Positions 1-7,608 of a stretch of 64,000 nt of DNA are shown one piece after another. A program made the position numbers and the translations under genes. The notes beneath the pieces were generated by a model, which saw only the letters and a list, made by a program, of their open reading frames with translations, searched no databases and was not told the DNA's origin. The stretch is from Loktanella atrilutea (GTDB lineage Bacteria; Pseudomonadota; Alphaproteobacteria; Rhodobacterales; Rhodobacteraceae): contig NZ_FQUE01000005.1 in the NCBI RefSeq assembly GCF_900128995.1, forward strand, positions 124,001-188,000, read 5' to 3'. Every line of letters begins with the position of its first letter. The first letter of the stretch is position 1.

Positions 1-773
1 GCGATGATTTCCAGCGTTTCGAGCACGCGCGGCTTCAGCGCCGCTTCCATTGCGGCGAGGCTCATGTTGGCCTGCTCGTCGTCGTCCTCCTCGTCGTCCT
101 TGGCGATCGGATTGCCGTCGGCGTCGAGTTCGGAGGAGTCCTCGTCCTTGCCGCCCGCCTCGCCGCCGCCGGTGACGACCGGTTCCTCGCTGTCGTCGTC
201 GCCCAGCTGGTTGCCGAAGGTGGTTTCGAGGTCGATGACGTCGCGCAGCAGGATGTCTTCGGAGAGAAGTTCGTCGCGCCAGATCGTGATCGCCTGAAAG
301 GTCAGCGGGCTTTCGCAGAGCCCGAGGATCATCGTGTTGCGCCCCGCCTCGATCCGCTTGGCGATGGCGATCTCGCCCTCGCGGCTGAGGAGTTCGACGC
401 TGCCCATCTCGCGCAGGTACATGCGGACGGGGTCGTCGGTGCGGTCGAGCTTTTCCGCCTCGGCGCCGCCGAGGGCCACGTCGCGGCCACCCTGGATGGT
501 GGCGACCTCCGTGGTGCCGGCGGGCTCTTCGCTTTCCTCGGATTCCTCTTCCTCGGTGACCTGAATGCCCATTTCGGAGAGCATCGACATCACGTCCTCG
601 ATCTGGTCGGAGGAGACCTGTTCGGGGGGCAGGACGGCGTTCAGCTGGTCGTAGGTGATGTAGCCCCGTTCGCGCGCGTCCTGAATCATCTTCTTGACGG
701 CGGCCTGACTCATGTCGAGGCTGATGTCGCTGTCGCTATCGTCCTTGCGGTCGTCGTTGTCTTTGGCGGCCAT
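1..773 (-). CDS. rpoD: RNA polymerase primary sigma factor RpoD (N-terminal part; runs off the left edge)
   Basis: Housekeeping sigma-70, which directs core RNA polymerase to vegetative promoters. Only about 257 N-terminal residues are in the window and no stop is reached. The start MAAKDNDDRKDDSD is followed by region 1.1 (SQAAVKKMIQDARERGYITY), which masks DNA binding in free sigma, and by region 1.2 near residue 118 (YLREMGSVELLSREGEIAIA). A very acidic stretch (EEDDDE, DDDSEE) near residues 190-230 is the non-conserved region usual in proteobacterial RpoD. It lies 179 bases downstream of dnaG on the same strand, the classic dnaG-rpoD order. The gap carries a cluster of GANTC sites. Identity is near certain; only the C-terminal regions 2-4 are unseen. 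Confidence 0.95.
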   Translation of the reverse strand, partial: MAAKDNDDRKDDSDSDISLDMSQAAVKKMIQDARERGYITYDQLNAVLPPEQVSSDQIEDVMSMLSEMGIQVTEEEESEESEEPAGTTEVATIQGGRDVALGGAEAEKLDRTDDPVRMYLREMGSVELLSREGEIAIAKRIEAGRNTMILGLCESPLTFQAITIWRDELLSEDILLRDVIDLETTFGNQLGDDDSEEPVVTGGGEAGGKDEDSSELDADGNPIAKDDEEDDDEQANMSLAAMEAALKPRVLETLEII

Positions 774-815
774 GCGGCGGGGCTCCTCGTGTCAGCGGGC
801 GACGGCGTATGTGGC

Positions 816-872
816 GAATCGGTGGGGCGCCTGATTCGGTTTGGACGAATCAACGCCTTGCGCGTCTGATTC
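816..872. promoter_or_regulatory. Cluster of four GANTC (CcrM methylation) sites in the rpoD leader region
   Basis: GANTC occurs at 816-820, 833-837, 847-851 and 868-872. The middle two form a perfect inverted repeat, TGATTCG-N7-CGAATCA (832-852). In Alphaproteobacteria CcrM methylates GANTC in a cell-cycle-dependent way and GcrA senses this at promoters. A regulatory role here is inferred from site density only. Confidence 0.45.
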
Positions 873-952
873 GCAACCGGAAAGGGCAGATTTCACAGCC
901 CTGTTGCACGCCGCCCCCTCGTTCGTCGATCTACGCGCGGATCGGTCCTGCC

Positions 953-2920
953 CTACTTAGGGCCGCGCGGCGGTTTTGCAATCGTCAGGGCCTGCAGGAT
1001 CGCGTCGAAGGCCGCGCGTTCCGACTTGTCCATGCCGAAGCCGTTCTCTGCGATGACGATCTCGGCGTTGTTCTCTCCGCCGATCTGGCTGGATTTGGCG
1101 ACGGCGCGCACCGCCTCTCCCAGCCGCCACGTCAGCCCCTCGTCGGCGGCATCGACGTCCTCCACCGCCTCCGACACCTCGCGCGGGAGGGCGCGGGCGG
1201 CGGTCAGCTTGGCGAAGCTTTCCGCAAGGCAGCGACGCGCGAAGTCCAGATCGCCGGGCTTGCGCAGGCCCGAGGTCAGCGCCACGTCGCGCTGGGTCAG
1301 GAGGCGGGCGACGGCCTCCTCTCCGACGCAGGCGTGGAGGTGGGCGGTCAGGTCCGCATCTTCTGCACAGCGCAGGATCGCGTCGCGCAGGCGGGCGTGG
1401 TCGGGGTCGGCGCAGTCCATCAGTTCCAGCGGCGCGACGAAGGCCGGCAGGGCGGCGGGGGTGGCGATCAGCGTGGCGAGGATCACCGCCTCGCGCATGT
1501 GGGATTCGTCCGCCGCGCCGGCGCCGAGGATCGAGCGCTTGTTGGTGGCGACGGGCGAGAGGTCGCGTTCCCAAGGCTGGGCCTTGGGGTTCCATTTCTG
1601 CGCCTTGCGGGGGGTGAAGGCCTTGTTCTGCGGCTTGCGGGTGCGGAACAGGTCCCACCGCATCTCCTTGATCGCCTCGCCGTAGTGGCTGCGGATCGAG
1701 GGGTCGGCGATCAGGCGGATCTTGTCGCGCAGCGCCTTGTCGAGGGCGGCGCGGCGTTCGGGGCTGTCGAAGACGCGGCCCTCGGTCTCTCGCTGCCAGA
1801 GCAGGTTGACCATGGGAATGGCCGCGTCGAGGATCGCCTGCATGGCGTCGCGGCCCTGCCCCTTGATGACGTCGTCGGGGTCGAGGCCCGCGGGCATCAC
1901 GGCGAAGCGCAGGGACTGCCCGGCGGCGAGGAGCGGCAGGGCGAGGTCGATGACCCGCATGGCGGCGCGCAGGCCGGCGGTGTCGCCGTCGAGCGCGACG
2001 ATCGGTTCGGGTGCGATCCGCCAGAGCATGTGCAGGTGATGTTCGGTGACGGCGGTGCCCAGGGGGGCGACGGCTGCCTCGAACCCCGCTTCGGACAGCG
2101 CGATGACGTCCATGTAGCCTTCGGCGACGACCAGCGGCTGGCCGCGGCCGGCGGCGGTGCGGGCGTTCTGCACGTTGTAGAGCGTGCGGGACTTGTCGAA
2201 GAGCGCAGTTTCCGGCGAGTTGTAGTATTTCGCCTTGGCGTTCGGGTCCATCGCCCGGCCGCCGAAGGCGATCGCCCTGCCCCGCGCGTCGCGGATCGGG
2301 AACATGATGCGGCCGCGGAAGCGGTCGTAGGGGGCGCCGCCCCGGTCGGAGGTGGCCGCAAGGCCCGCGTCGATCACCAGCTTCTGCGGGACGCCCTTGG
2401 CGGTGAGGGCGGCCAGCACGCCGCCCTGATCGGGGGCGAAGCCGATGTCCCAGCGGGCCTGCGCCTCGGGCGAGAGGCCGCGGCGGGTCAGGTAGTCGCG
2501 GGCGGGCCCGGCGGCGGCGGTCTGCAGGTTCAGTCGGAAGTGCTGGACCGCCTGCTCCATCACCTCGGCCAGTTCGGTGCGGGTGTCGGCCTTTTCCTGC
2601 GCGCGGGGGTCGCGTTCGGGCATCGGCAGGCCGGCCTCTGCGGCGAGGATGCGGATCGCCTCCATGAAGTCGACGTTCTCGGTCTCGCGCACGAAGGAGA
2701 TGGCGTCGCCCTTCGCGTGGCAGCCGAAGCAGTAGTAGAACCCCTTGCGGTCATCGACGTGAAAGCTGGCGGATTTTTCCTGATGGAACGGGCATGGCGC
2801 CCACATGTCGCCGCGGCCCTGGTTCGACTTCTTGGTGTCCCACATGACCTTGCGCCCGACGACCTGTGACAGCGACAGGCGGGTGCGCAGTTCGTCGATG
2901 AAACCGGGGGGTAAGGACAT
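953..2920 (-). CDS. dnaG: DNA primase DnaG
   Basis: Makes the short RNA primers that start Okazaki fragments at the replication fork. The 655-residue length fits bacterial DnaG. An N-terminal CHC2 zinc-binding domain has ligands C43, H46, C64 and C67 (CPFHQEKS ... YYCFGC). The catalytic core follows, and the TOPRIM domain shows the acidic motifs VVAEGYMDVIAL (about residue 260) and VALDGDTAG (about residue 310). The C-terminal third is the DnaB-interaction region. It lies between a MATE exporter gene and rpoD, all on the minus strand; rpsU, often upstream in other bacteria, is not here. The start MSLPPGFIDELR matches the usual DnaG beginning. Confidence 0.97.
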   Translation of the reverse strand: MSLPPGFIDELRTRLSLSQVVGRKVMWDTKKSNQGRGDMWAPCPFHQEKSASFHVDDRKGFYYCFGCHAKGDAISFVRETENVDFMEAIRILAAEAGLPMPERDPRAQEKADTRTELAEVMEQAVQHFRLNLQTAAAGPARDYLTRRGLSPEAQARWDIGFAPDQGGVLAALTAKGVPQKLVIDAGLAATSDRGGAPYDRFRGRIMFPIRDARGRAIAFGGRAMDPNAKAKYYNSPETALFDKSRTLYNVQNARTAAGRGQPLVVAEGYMDVIALSEAGFEAAVAPLGTAVTEHHLHMLWRIAPEPIVALDGDTAGLRAAMRVIDLALPLLAAGQSLRFAVMPAGLDPDDVIKGQGRDAMQAILDAAIPMVNLLWQRETEGRVFDSPERRAALDKALRDKIRLIADPSIRSHYGEAIKEMRWDLFRTRKPQNKAFTPRKAQKWNPKAQPWERDLSPVATNKRSILGAGAADESHMREAVILATLIATPAALPAFVAPLELMDCADPDHARLRDAILRCAEDADLTAHLHACVGEEAVARLLTQRDVALTSGLRKPGDLDFARRCLAESFAKLTAARALPREVSEAVEDVDAADEGLTWRLGEAVRAVAKSSQIGGENNAEIVIAENGFGMDKSERAAFDAILQALTIAKPPRGPK

Positions 2921-2964
2921 GTGCGGAGTATCGGTCAGGGGACGGCGAGAGTCGAGAGGGCGGA

Positions 2965-3028
2965 GGGGGGCCAGCCCCCCGTCGGCACGCCGACTCCCCC
3001 CGAGGTATTTTCAACGAGAAGAAGGGTG
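2965..3028. repeat. Dispersed hairpin repeat, copy A
   Basis: Read on the minus strand it runs CTTCTTCTCGTTGAAAATAC, then CTCGGGGGGAGT, a small hairpin (GTCGG-N4-CCGAC) and a larger one (GGGGGGCTGGCCCCCC at 2965-2980). The last codons of the MATE gene lie inside the left part. The same core recurs near 14.57, 34.05 and 56.60 kb. It could act as a 3'-end hairpin for the MATE transcript. Confidence 0.7.
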
Positions 3029-4327
3029 GACCACGGCACGTTCGAGGGCGGGGTAGCGCCAGCCGAGCGTGAGGCCGCGGAAGACGAAGCTGAGGAGCAG
3101 GCCGGTCCAGAGACCGTGGTTGCCGAAGAGCGCCATGAGCGGGATGACGGTGGCGAAGTAGAGGATGGTCGAGATGACCATCATGTTGCGCATGTCCGTG
3201 GTGCGGGTGGCGCCGATGAAGATGCCGTCGAGCATCCAGGCGGCGACACCGAGGATGGGGGCCAGCACCATGTAAGGAAGGTAGTGGCGGGCGGCGGTCT
3301 GCACGTCGGGGGCGGTGGTCATGGTGTCGATCACCGTGCCGCCGAACAGGGCGAAGGCGAGCGCGAGGGCGGCGCAGATCGCGCCGCCCCAGCCCGAGGT
3401 CAGCAGCGCCGCGCGGCGCAGGGCGGGCCGGTCGCGACGGCCCAGCGCCTGACCGACGAGGCTCTCTGCCGCGATGGCGAAGCCGTCGAGCGCATAGGCG
3501 GTGACATTGAGGAACTGCAGCAGGATCTGGTTGGCGGCAAGCTGGATGTCGCCGAAGTCGGCGCCCCAGAACAGGAAGCTGACGAAGATCGTCTGCAGCA
3601 GGACGGACCGGATCAGGATGTCGCCGTTGACCACCCCCATGCGGATCAGGCGGGCGCGGTCGAAGACGCGGGGCCAGTCGCGCCAGGCCGGCACGCGGAA
3701 GGCGGCACGACAGAACCAGAGACCGAGGGCGAGGCCGGACCATTCGGCGATGACGGTGGCGGAGGCGACGCCGGCGACGCCCCAGCCCAGTTGCAGCACG
3801 AAGACGAGGTCGAGCAGGATGTTGGCGCCGTTCATCAGCACCTGGACCGCGAGCACGGCGCCGGTGCGTTCCTGCGCGATCAGCCAGCCGGTGATGCCGT
3901 AGAGCGCGATGGCGGCGGGCGCGGACCAGACGCGGATGGCCATGTAGCGGCGGGCGAGGGTTTCGACCTCTGCACTTGCCGGGGAGACGGCGAAGGCGCC
4001 GGCGAAGAGCAGCGCCTGTGCCGCGATGATGACCGCCCCCGCGGCGAGGCCGATCAGCAGGGCGCGGGACAGGAGGGCCGCGACCTCTGGCCGGTCGCCC
4101 TCTCCGACGGCCTGTGCGGTGAGGCCGGAGGTGCCCATGCGCAGGAAGCCGAAGATCCAGTAGATCGCGGTCAGGATGATCGCGCCGATGCCGACGGCGC
4201 CGATCGGGGCCGCCTGCCCCATCTGGCCCACCACGCCGGTGTCGACGACGCCGAGGATCGGCACGGTGGCGTTCGAGATCACGACCGGCAGCGCGATGTG
4301 CAGGACCCGGCGGTGCGTGAGGTTCAT
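3011..4327 (-). CDS. MATE family multidrug/sodium antiporter (DinF-type)
   Basis: Inner-membrane exporter of the multidrug and toxic compound extrusion family, exchanging cationic or organic substrates against Na+ or H+. The 438 residues form about twelve hydrophobic segments in two pseudo-symmetric halves. The N-terminal LPVVISNATVPILGVVDTGV is the typical MATE first helix, with an Asp in VDTGVVG; its counterpart is near residue 240. The gene follows the upstream thioesterase with one base between stop and start, so the two are cotranscribed. The stop codon lies inside dispersed repeat copy A. The substrate cannot be told from sequence. Confidence 0.9.
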   Translation of the reverse strand: MNLTHRRVLHIALPVVISNATVPILGVVDTGVVGQMGQAAPIGAVGIGAIILTAIYWIFGFLRMGTSGLTAQAVGEGDRPEVAALLSRALLIGLAAGAVIIAAQALLFAGAFAVSPASAEVETLARRYMAIRVWSAPAAIALYGITGWLIAQERTGAVLAVQVLMNGANILLDLVFVLQLGWGVAGVASATVIAEWSGLALGLWFCRAAFRVPAWRDWPRVFDRARLIRMGVVNGDILIRSVLLQTIFVSFLFWGADFGDIQLAANQILLQFLNVTAYALDGFAIAAESLVGQALGRRDRPALRRAALLTSGWGGAICAALALAFALFGGTVIDTMTTAPDVQTAARHYLPYMVLAPILGVAAWMLDGIFIGATRTTDMRNMMVISTILYFATVIPLMALFGNHGLWTGLLLSFVFRGLTLGWRYPALERAVVHPSSR

Positions 4328-4328
4328 C

Positions 4329-4832
4329 TCAGTCCTCGTCCCGGACCGGCATCAGGAAATGCCCGGTCGCCTGCGCGAAGAGGCGGGCGCGGTTGTCCTG
4401 CCATGCCTCGACGTGGACGGAGGCGTAGCGGCGGCCCGAGCGGTTGACGCGGGCGCGGGCGTAGGCGTCGCGCGGCAGGCCGGAACGTAGGTAGTCGACG
4501 TTGAAGTCGATGGTCTTGGGCAGGCGGCGCGGCACCGCCTCTGCCCCCGATTCCATGTCTTCCCACAGCATGGCCCAGCTGAGTTCGATGATCGCCGCGA
4601 CCTCCATGAAGGCGGCGGTCACGCCGCCGTGCAGCGCCGGAATGGAGGGGTTGCCGATCAGCATGTCGGCGTAGGGCAGCACGGCGGTAAGCTCGTCGCC
4701 GTGGCGTTCGAACCGGATGCCGAGGAAGCGGATGTAGGGGACGCCGTCGACGAGGCCCTGCAGGGTGGCGTCACGGCGCTGCTTGACGACCTGCACGGGC
4801 TCGGGGCGGGCGCGTTTGGGCGATGTGGTCAT
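4329..4832 (-). CDS. PaaI-type hotdog-fold thioesterase (copy 1)
   Basis: Likely hydrolyses acyl- or aryl-CoA thioesters in the cytoplasm. The 167-residue protein has a single hotdog domain with the PaaI/4HBT helix motif PALHGGVTAAFMEVAAI, where HGG starts the central helix and the acidic residue is the catalytic candidate. An N-terminal basic extension (TSPKRARPEPVQVVKQRRD) precedes the fold. It overlaps the upstream paralogue by four bases (ATGA, 4829-4832) and nearly abuts the MATE gene, so the three form one translationally coupled unit. The natural substrate is unknown. Confidence 0.85.
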   Translation of the reverse strand: MTTSPKRARPEPVQVVKQRRDATLQGLVDGVPYIRFLGIRFERHGDELTAVLPYADMLIGNPSIPALHGGVTAAFMEVAAIIELSWAMLWEDMESGAEAVPRRLPKTIDFNVDYLRSGLPRDAYARARVNRSGRRYASVHVEAWQDNRARLFAQATGHFLMPVRDED

Positions 4833-5359
4833 GACGCGGCCTTTGCGGTGCGGGGACGCTCGCTTGATTGTCGCGAACGCGGGCGTTCGCTTGATTGTTG
4901 CGAACGCGGGCGTTCGACCGTGAAGGCGCCGGTGGCGGAGGCGACGGGGCGGTCGGTGTCGTCGTCCAGCGCCACGGCGCGCACGAAGGCGACGGAGCGG
5001 GTGACGTGATAGCAGGTGGCGCGGGCGGTGATGGTCTGGCCCGGTGTCGCCGGGCGCATGTAGTCGATGCGCAGGTCGATGGTGGCGGTGCCCAGCCCCG
5101 CCTGCGGATGCACCATGACGGCGGCGCCGCAGCAGGTGTCCATCAACGCCGAGACCGCGCCGCCGTGGATCACTCCGGTCTCGGGATCGCCCACGAGGCG
5201 GGCGTCGTAGGGCATGGTGATCACGGCCTCGCCATCGCCCACGTCGGTCATCCGCATCCCCAGCGCGCTGGCGTGGGGGATCATCGCGATGAATTGCGAG
5301 GCCACCTGCCGCCGGCGGTCGATCGGGATGTCGGGGGGCATCTGCGGGCTGTCGGTCAT
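4829..5359 (-). CDS. PaaI-type hotdog-fold thioesterase (copy 2) with repeat-coded C-terminal tail
   Basis: Second hotdog thioesterase, 176 residues, with motif TGVIHGGAVSALMDTCCGAA for the central helix and active site. The open frame extends far upstream, but the coding signal and a methionine giving MTDSPQMPPDIPIDR place the start at 5359. Homology ends near residue 147. The last about 29 residues are built from a nine-residue repeat (ERPRSQQSS, ERPRSRQSS, ERPR) encoded by a 27-bp tandem duplication. It shares an ATGA overlap with copy 1 and is divergent from the metal exporter gene; the about 90-base intergenic region must hold both promoters. Confidence 0.82.
   Translation of the reverse strand: MTDSPQMPPDIPIDRRRQVASQFIAMIPHASALGMRMTDVGDGEAVITMPYDARLVGDPETGVIHGGAVSALMDTCCGAAVMVHPQAGLGTATIDLRIDYMRPATPGQTITARATCYHVTRSVAFVRAVALDDDTDRPVASATGAFTVERPRSQQSSERPRSRQSSERPRTAKAAS
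4861..4914. repeat. 27-bp direct tandem repeat (two copies, one mismatch)
   Basis: Units at 4861-4887 and 4888-4914 differ at one base; a degenerate partial unit precedes them. Being a multiple of three, the repeat only adds nine residues per unit to the thioesterase C-terminus. Confidence 0.85.
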
Positions 5360-5394
5360 GGGCTGGCCTTTCGTGATCCGCGACAACTTCGCAC

Positions 5395-5422
5395 TTGCGG
5401 CGGGGCGTGCAACCCCTATGTT
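5395..5422 (+). promoter_or_regulatory. Putative sigma-70 promoter of the metal exporter gene
   Basis: TTGCGG (5395-5400) and TATGTT (5417-5422) lie 16 bases apart. This predicts transcription starting near 5429, so the leader would be only about 20 bases. Confidence 0.45.
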
Positions 5423-5427
5423 GGTTT

Positions 5428-5442
5428 TGAGAATGGTTCGCA
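5428..5442 (+). promoter_or_regulatory. Putative Fur/Mur-type operator
   Basis: TGAGAATGGTTCGCA is an imperfect palindrome (11 of 15 positions symmetric). It resembles the TGC/A-AAT-N-ATT-type Fur/Mur sites of Alphaproteobacteria. It sits on the predicted transcription start and just upstream of the start codon, a position suited to repression. The regulator is inferred. Confidence 0.4.
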
Positions 5443-5449
5443 AGTAGGG

Positions 5450-6589
5450 ATGCCGATGACCGCCACCACGACGATCACACCCCCTGCCCCGCGCGTCGGC
5501 CCGGTGCGGCCGCGCCGGCTGTGCATGGCACTGGTGCTGCTGGCGCTGGCGGCGTTTCCTGGCGAGTTGGGGGCGCTGACGCGGGGGCTGATGACGGATG
5601 CCTTCGTGCAGGTGTCCGGCTTCGTCGCGGCGACGCTGATCCTGTTCTACGGGGCGGAACGGCTGTTCCGCTTCGACATCGGCACGGCCCTGCAGAACGC
5701 GAGGGGCTGGCAGGTGCCGCTGGCCGCCCTGCTGGGGGCGACGCCGGGCTGCGGCGGGGCCGTGGTCGTGGTGGCGGCCTACAGTTCGGGGCACGTGGGC
5801 TTTGGTGCCGTTGTGGCAACGCTGACAGCGACGATGGGCGATGCGGCCTTTTTGCTGATCGCGACGCGGCCCGATGCGGCGCTGGTGGTGCTGCCGCTGT
5901 CCTTTGCCGTGGGCATCCTGAGCGGCTGGATCGTCGACGCCCTGCCCGGACCCGGCCGCCAGCCCGCCCGCGCCGGGTCCTGCGATCTGGCGCCGCTGAT
6001 CGGGCGGACGCGGGTCAAGGATCTGATCTTTGCCGGTTTCGCCCTCCCCGGTCTGGTGATCGGGATCACGCAGCTGACCGGGGCCGACGTGGCGGCGATC
6101 TATGGACCCGTCCTGCCGCTGGTGGGGCTTGGCGGCACGGCGGCGGGGCTTTTCGTCTGGGTCACCTCGCGCCTGCAGGCGATGACCAATACCGCGGACA
6201 GCCCGGTGACGCGGATGGCGGAGGAGACGGCCTTCATCTCGGTCTGGGTGATCGGGGCCTACCTCGCCTACGACTACATCGTGGCCTTCGGCGGTTTCGA
6301 TCTGGAGGCGCTGTTCGGCTCGGTCGCGCCGCTGCTGCCGCTGATGGGGGTGCTGGTCGGCCTGATCCCGGGGTGCGGGCCGCAGGTGCTGGTCACGACG
6401 CTTTATGCGGGCGGGCTGATCCCCTTCGCCGCGCTGATCGGCAACGCAATCAGCAACGACGGCGATGCGCTGTTCCCGGCGATCGCGCTGGACCCGCGTG
6501 CGGCGGTGCGTGCGACGCTTTATTCCACGGTGCCGGCGGTGATGCTGGCCTACGGCTTCCACTGGCTGGCGCCCGGCTACATGAACTGA
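5450..6589 (+). CDS. Putative manganese/heavy-metal exporter, 10-TM PF11449 (ArsP_2-like) family
   Basis: Polytopic inner-membrane protein of 379 residues with about ten membrane helices. Two related loops, GATPGCGGAVVVVAAY (about residue 98) and GLIPGCGPQVLVTTLY (about residue 305), are the family hallmark and suggest an inverted repeat with paired Cys at the transport path. Members are annotated as putative manganese or arsenic/heavy-metal transporters. The start MPMTATTT at 5450 follows a weak GTAGGG; MTATTT at 5456 is the alternative. A palindrome at the promoter suggests metal-responsive control. It is followed 52 bases later by a MerR gene, but that regulator lacks metal-binding cysteines. 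Confidence 0.72.
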   Translation: MPMTATTTITPPAPRVGPVRPRRLCMALVLLALAAFPGELGALTRGLMTDAFVQVSGFVAATLILFYGAERLFRFDIGTALQNARGWQVPLAALLGATPGCGGAVVVVAAYSSGHVGFGAVVATLTATMGDAAFLLIATRPDAALVVLPLSFAVGILSGWIVDALPGPGRQPARAGSCDLAPLIGRTRVKDLIFAGFALPGLVIGITQLTGADVAAIYGPVLPLVGLGGTAAGLFVWVTSRLQAMTNTADSPVTRMAEETAFISVWVIGAYLAYDYIVAFGGFDLEALFGSVAPLLPLMGVLVGLIPGCGPQVLVTTLYAGGLIPFAALIGNAISNDGDALFPAIALDPRAAVRATLYSTVPAVMLAYGFHWLAPGYMN

Positions 6590-6641
6590 CCGTTTGCGCC
6601 CGGGGTGGCGTGGCGCTAGATTCCCGCAAAGGAGGAGCCCG

Positions 6642-7010
6642 ATGCCCGAGAGCCGACTGTCGTTCAAGGAGATGTGCGCGCGCTACGACGTGACGCCGCG
6701 CACCCTGCGCTACTACGAATACATCGAGCTTCTGTCGCCGGACCGCGAGGGGCGTGCCCGGTTCTATGGCGCGCGCGAGCAGGCGCGGATGACGCTGATC
6801 ATGCGCGGCCGCCGGTTCGGTTTCGCGCTCGAGGACATCCGCCAGTGGCTGCTGATCTACGAGAAGGAAGGCACCACGGCGCAGATGCAGGAATGGGTGA
6901 AACTCGCCGACCGGCAGATGCTGGAACTGGCCGAGCAGCGCCGCCAGCTGGACGAGACCATGGCCGAGCTGCAGCGTCTGCGGGATGAAACCGCCACGTC
7001 CTTGACCTGA
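6642..7010 (+). CDS. MerR family transcriptional regulator (first of a tandem pair)
   Basis: 122-residue regulator. Residues 5-75 form the MerR winged helix-turn-helix ([20 protein letters not shown]), followed by a dimerisation coiled coil (residues 85-118). No C-terminal cysteines are present, so this is not a metal or redox sensor. Such short MerR proteins near acyl-CoA dehydrogenase genes are usually regulators of fatty-acid or branched-chain catabolism (LiuR-like). The Shine-Dalgarno GGAGGA at 6631-6636 fixes the ATG at 6642. It is closely similar to the next gene, which suggests tandem duplication. The stop codon falls inside the first of two direct repeats (7006-7045). Confidence 0.85.
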   Translation: MPESRLSFKEMCARYDVTPRTLRYYEYIELLSPDREGRARFYGAREQARMTLIMRGRRFGFALEDIRQWLLIYEKEGTTAQMQEWVKLADRQMLELAEQRRQLDETMAELQRLRDETATSLT

Positions 7011-7045
7011 CGCGGGGTCAGATAATTGCGCCTGACGCCGGGTCA
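7006..7045. repeat. Pair of 15-bp direct repeats between the two merR genes
   Basis: CCTGACGCGGGGTCA (7006-7020) and CCTGACGCCGGGTCA (7031-7045) differ by one base and start 25 bases apart. Each contains TGAC...GTCA dyad symmetry. They may be operator sites; the first overlaps the stop of the upstream gene. Confidence 0.5.
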
Positions 7046-7087
7046 TCTTGCGTGACCTGTCGTCATCGGATTTCTGACGTCACGTCA

Positions 7088-7107
7088 TGTTTACGTTAAC
7101 GTCAACA
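7088..7107 (+). promoter_or_regulatory. LiuR-like MerR operator upstream of the second merR gene
   Basis: TGTTTACGTTAACGTCAACA is a 20-bp palindrome with a single mismatched pair. Its core TTTACGTTAACG resembles the published LiuR motif (TTTACGT...ACGTAAA). A candidate -10 (TGTAAG, 7113-7118) lies 17 bases after TTTACG, the spacer arrangement of MerR-controlled promoters. Autoregulation and control of the beta-oxidation genes are inferred. Confidence 0.55.
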
Positions 7108-7172
7108 TTCATTGTAAGGTCCACGGCAAGAGGCGATCTGACGGTCACACCCGCCAGACGTGGAGAAAGACG

Positions 7173-7574
7173 ATGACGACCGATACCCTGAACATTCGAG
7201 AGATGTGCGACGCCTTTGACGTGACCCCCCGGACCCTGCGCTTCTACGAAGCCAAGGAACTGCTGTTCCCGATCCGCGAGGGGCAGCGCCGCCTGTTCAC
7301 CCGGTCCGACCGGGCGCGGCTGAAACTGATCCTGCGCGGCAAGCGCTTCGGCTTCAGTCTGGAAGAGATCCGGCAGCTGCTGGACCTTTACGCCATGGGC
7401 GACGGCCAGCTGACGCAGCTGAGCCAGACGTACACCCTGGCCGAGACGCACCTGGCCGACATGGAGGCCCAGCGCGCCGAACTGGACGAGGCGATCGCAG
7501 AGCTGAAGGCCCAGATGAAATGGGGTGCCGCGAAGCTGAAAGAGATTTCGGAGCAGGCCAGCAGCGCCGCCTGA
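7173..7574 (+). CDS. MerR family transcriptional regulator (LiuR/beta-oxidation type)
   Basis: 133-residue regulator with N-terminal helix-turn-helix ([20 protein letters not shown]), a wing around [15 protein letters not shown], and a long C-terminal coiled coil (residues about 85-125). It has no metal-binding Cys cluster. It lies 34 bases upstream of an acyl-CoA dehydrogenase gene on the same strand and behind a strong palindrome of the LiuR class. The likely role is acyl-CoA-responsive control of the following catabolic operon. It shares the [16 protein letters not shown] and LDE-AEL blocks with the neighbouring MerR protein. Confidence 0.87.
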   Translation: MTTDTLNIREMCDAFDVTPRTLRFYEAKELLFPIREGQRRLFTRSDRARLKLILRGKRFGFSLEEIRQLLDLYAMGDGQLTQLSQTYTLAETHLADMEAQRAELDEAIAELKAQMKWGAAKLKEISEQASSAA

Positions 7575-7608
7575 TCCGACAGACACCGACCCGAGGGAGA
7601 GACACCAG

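Noticed and set aside
809-2869. 686-residue plus-strand ORF opposite dnaG
   Set aside because: Antisense shadow of dnaG produced by high GC; the dnaG frame has full CHC2 and TOPRIM motifs, while this one has low-complexity Gly/Arg/Val composition.
2921-4447. 508-residue plus-strand ORF opposite the MATE gene
   Set aside because: Asp/Gly/Glu-rich shadow of a membrane-protein gene; no family pattern.
4861-4914. CRISPR-like array
   Set aside because: The repeats are tandem without spacers and lie inside a coding region.
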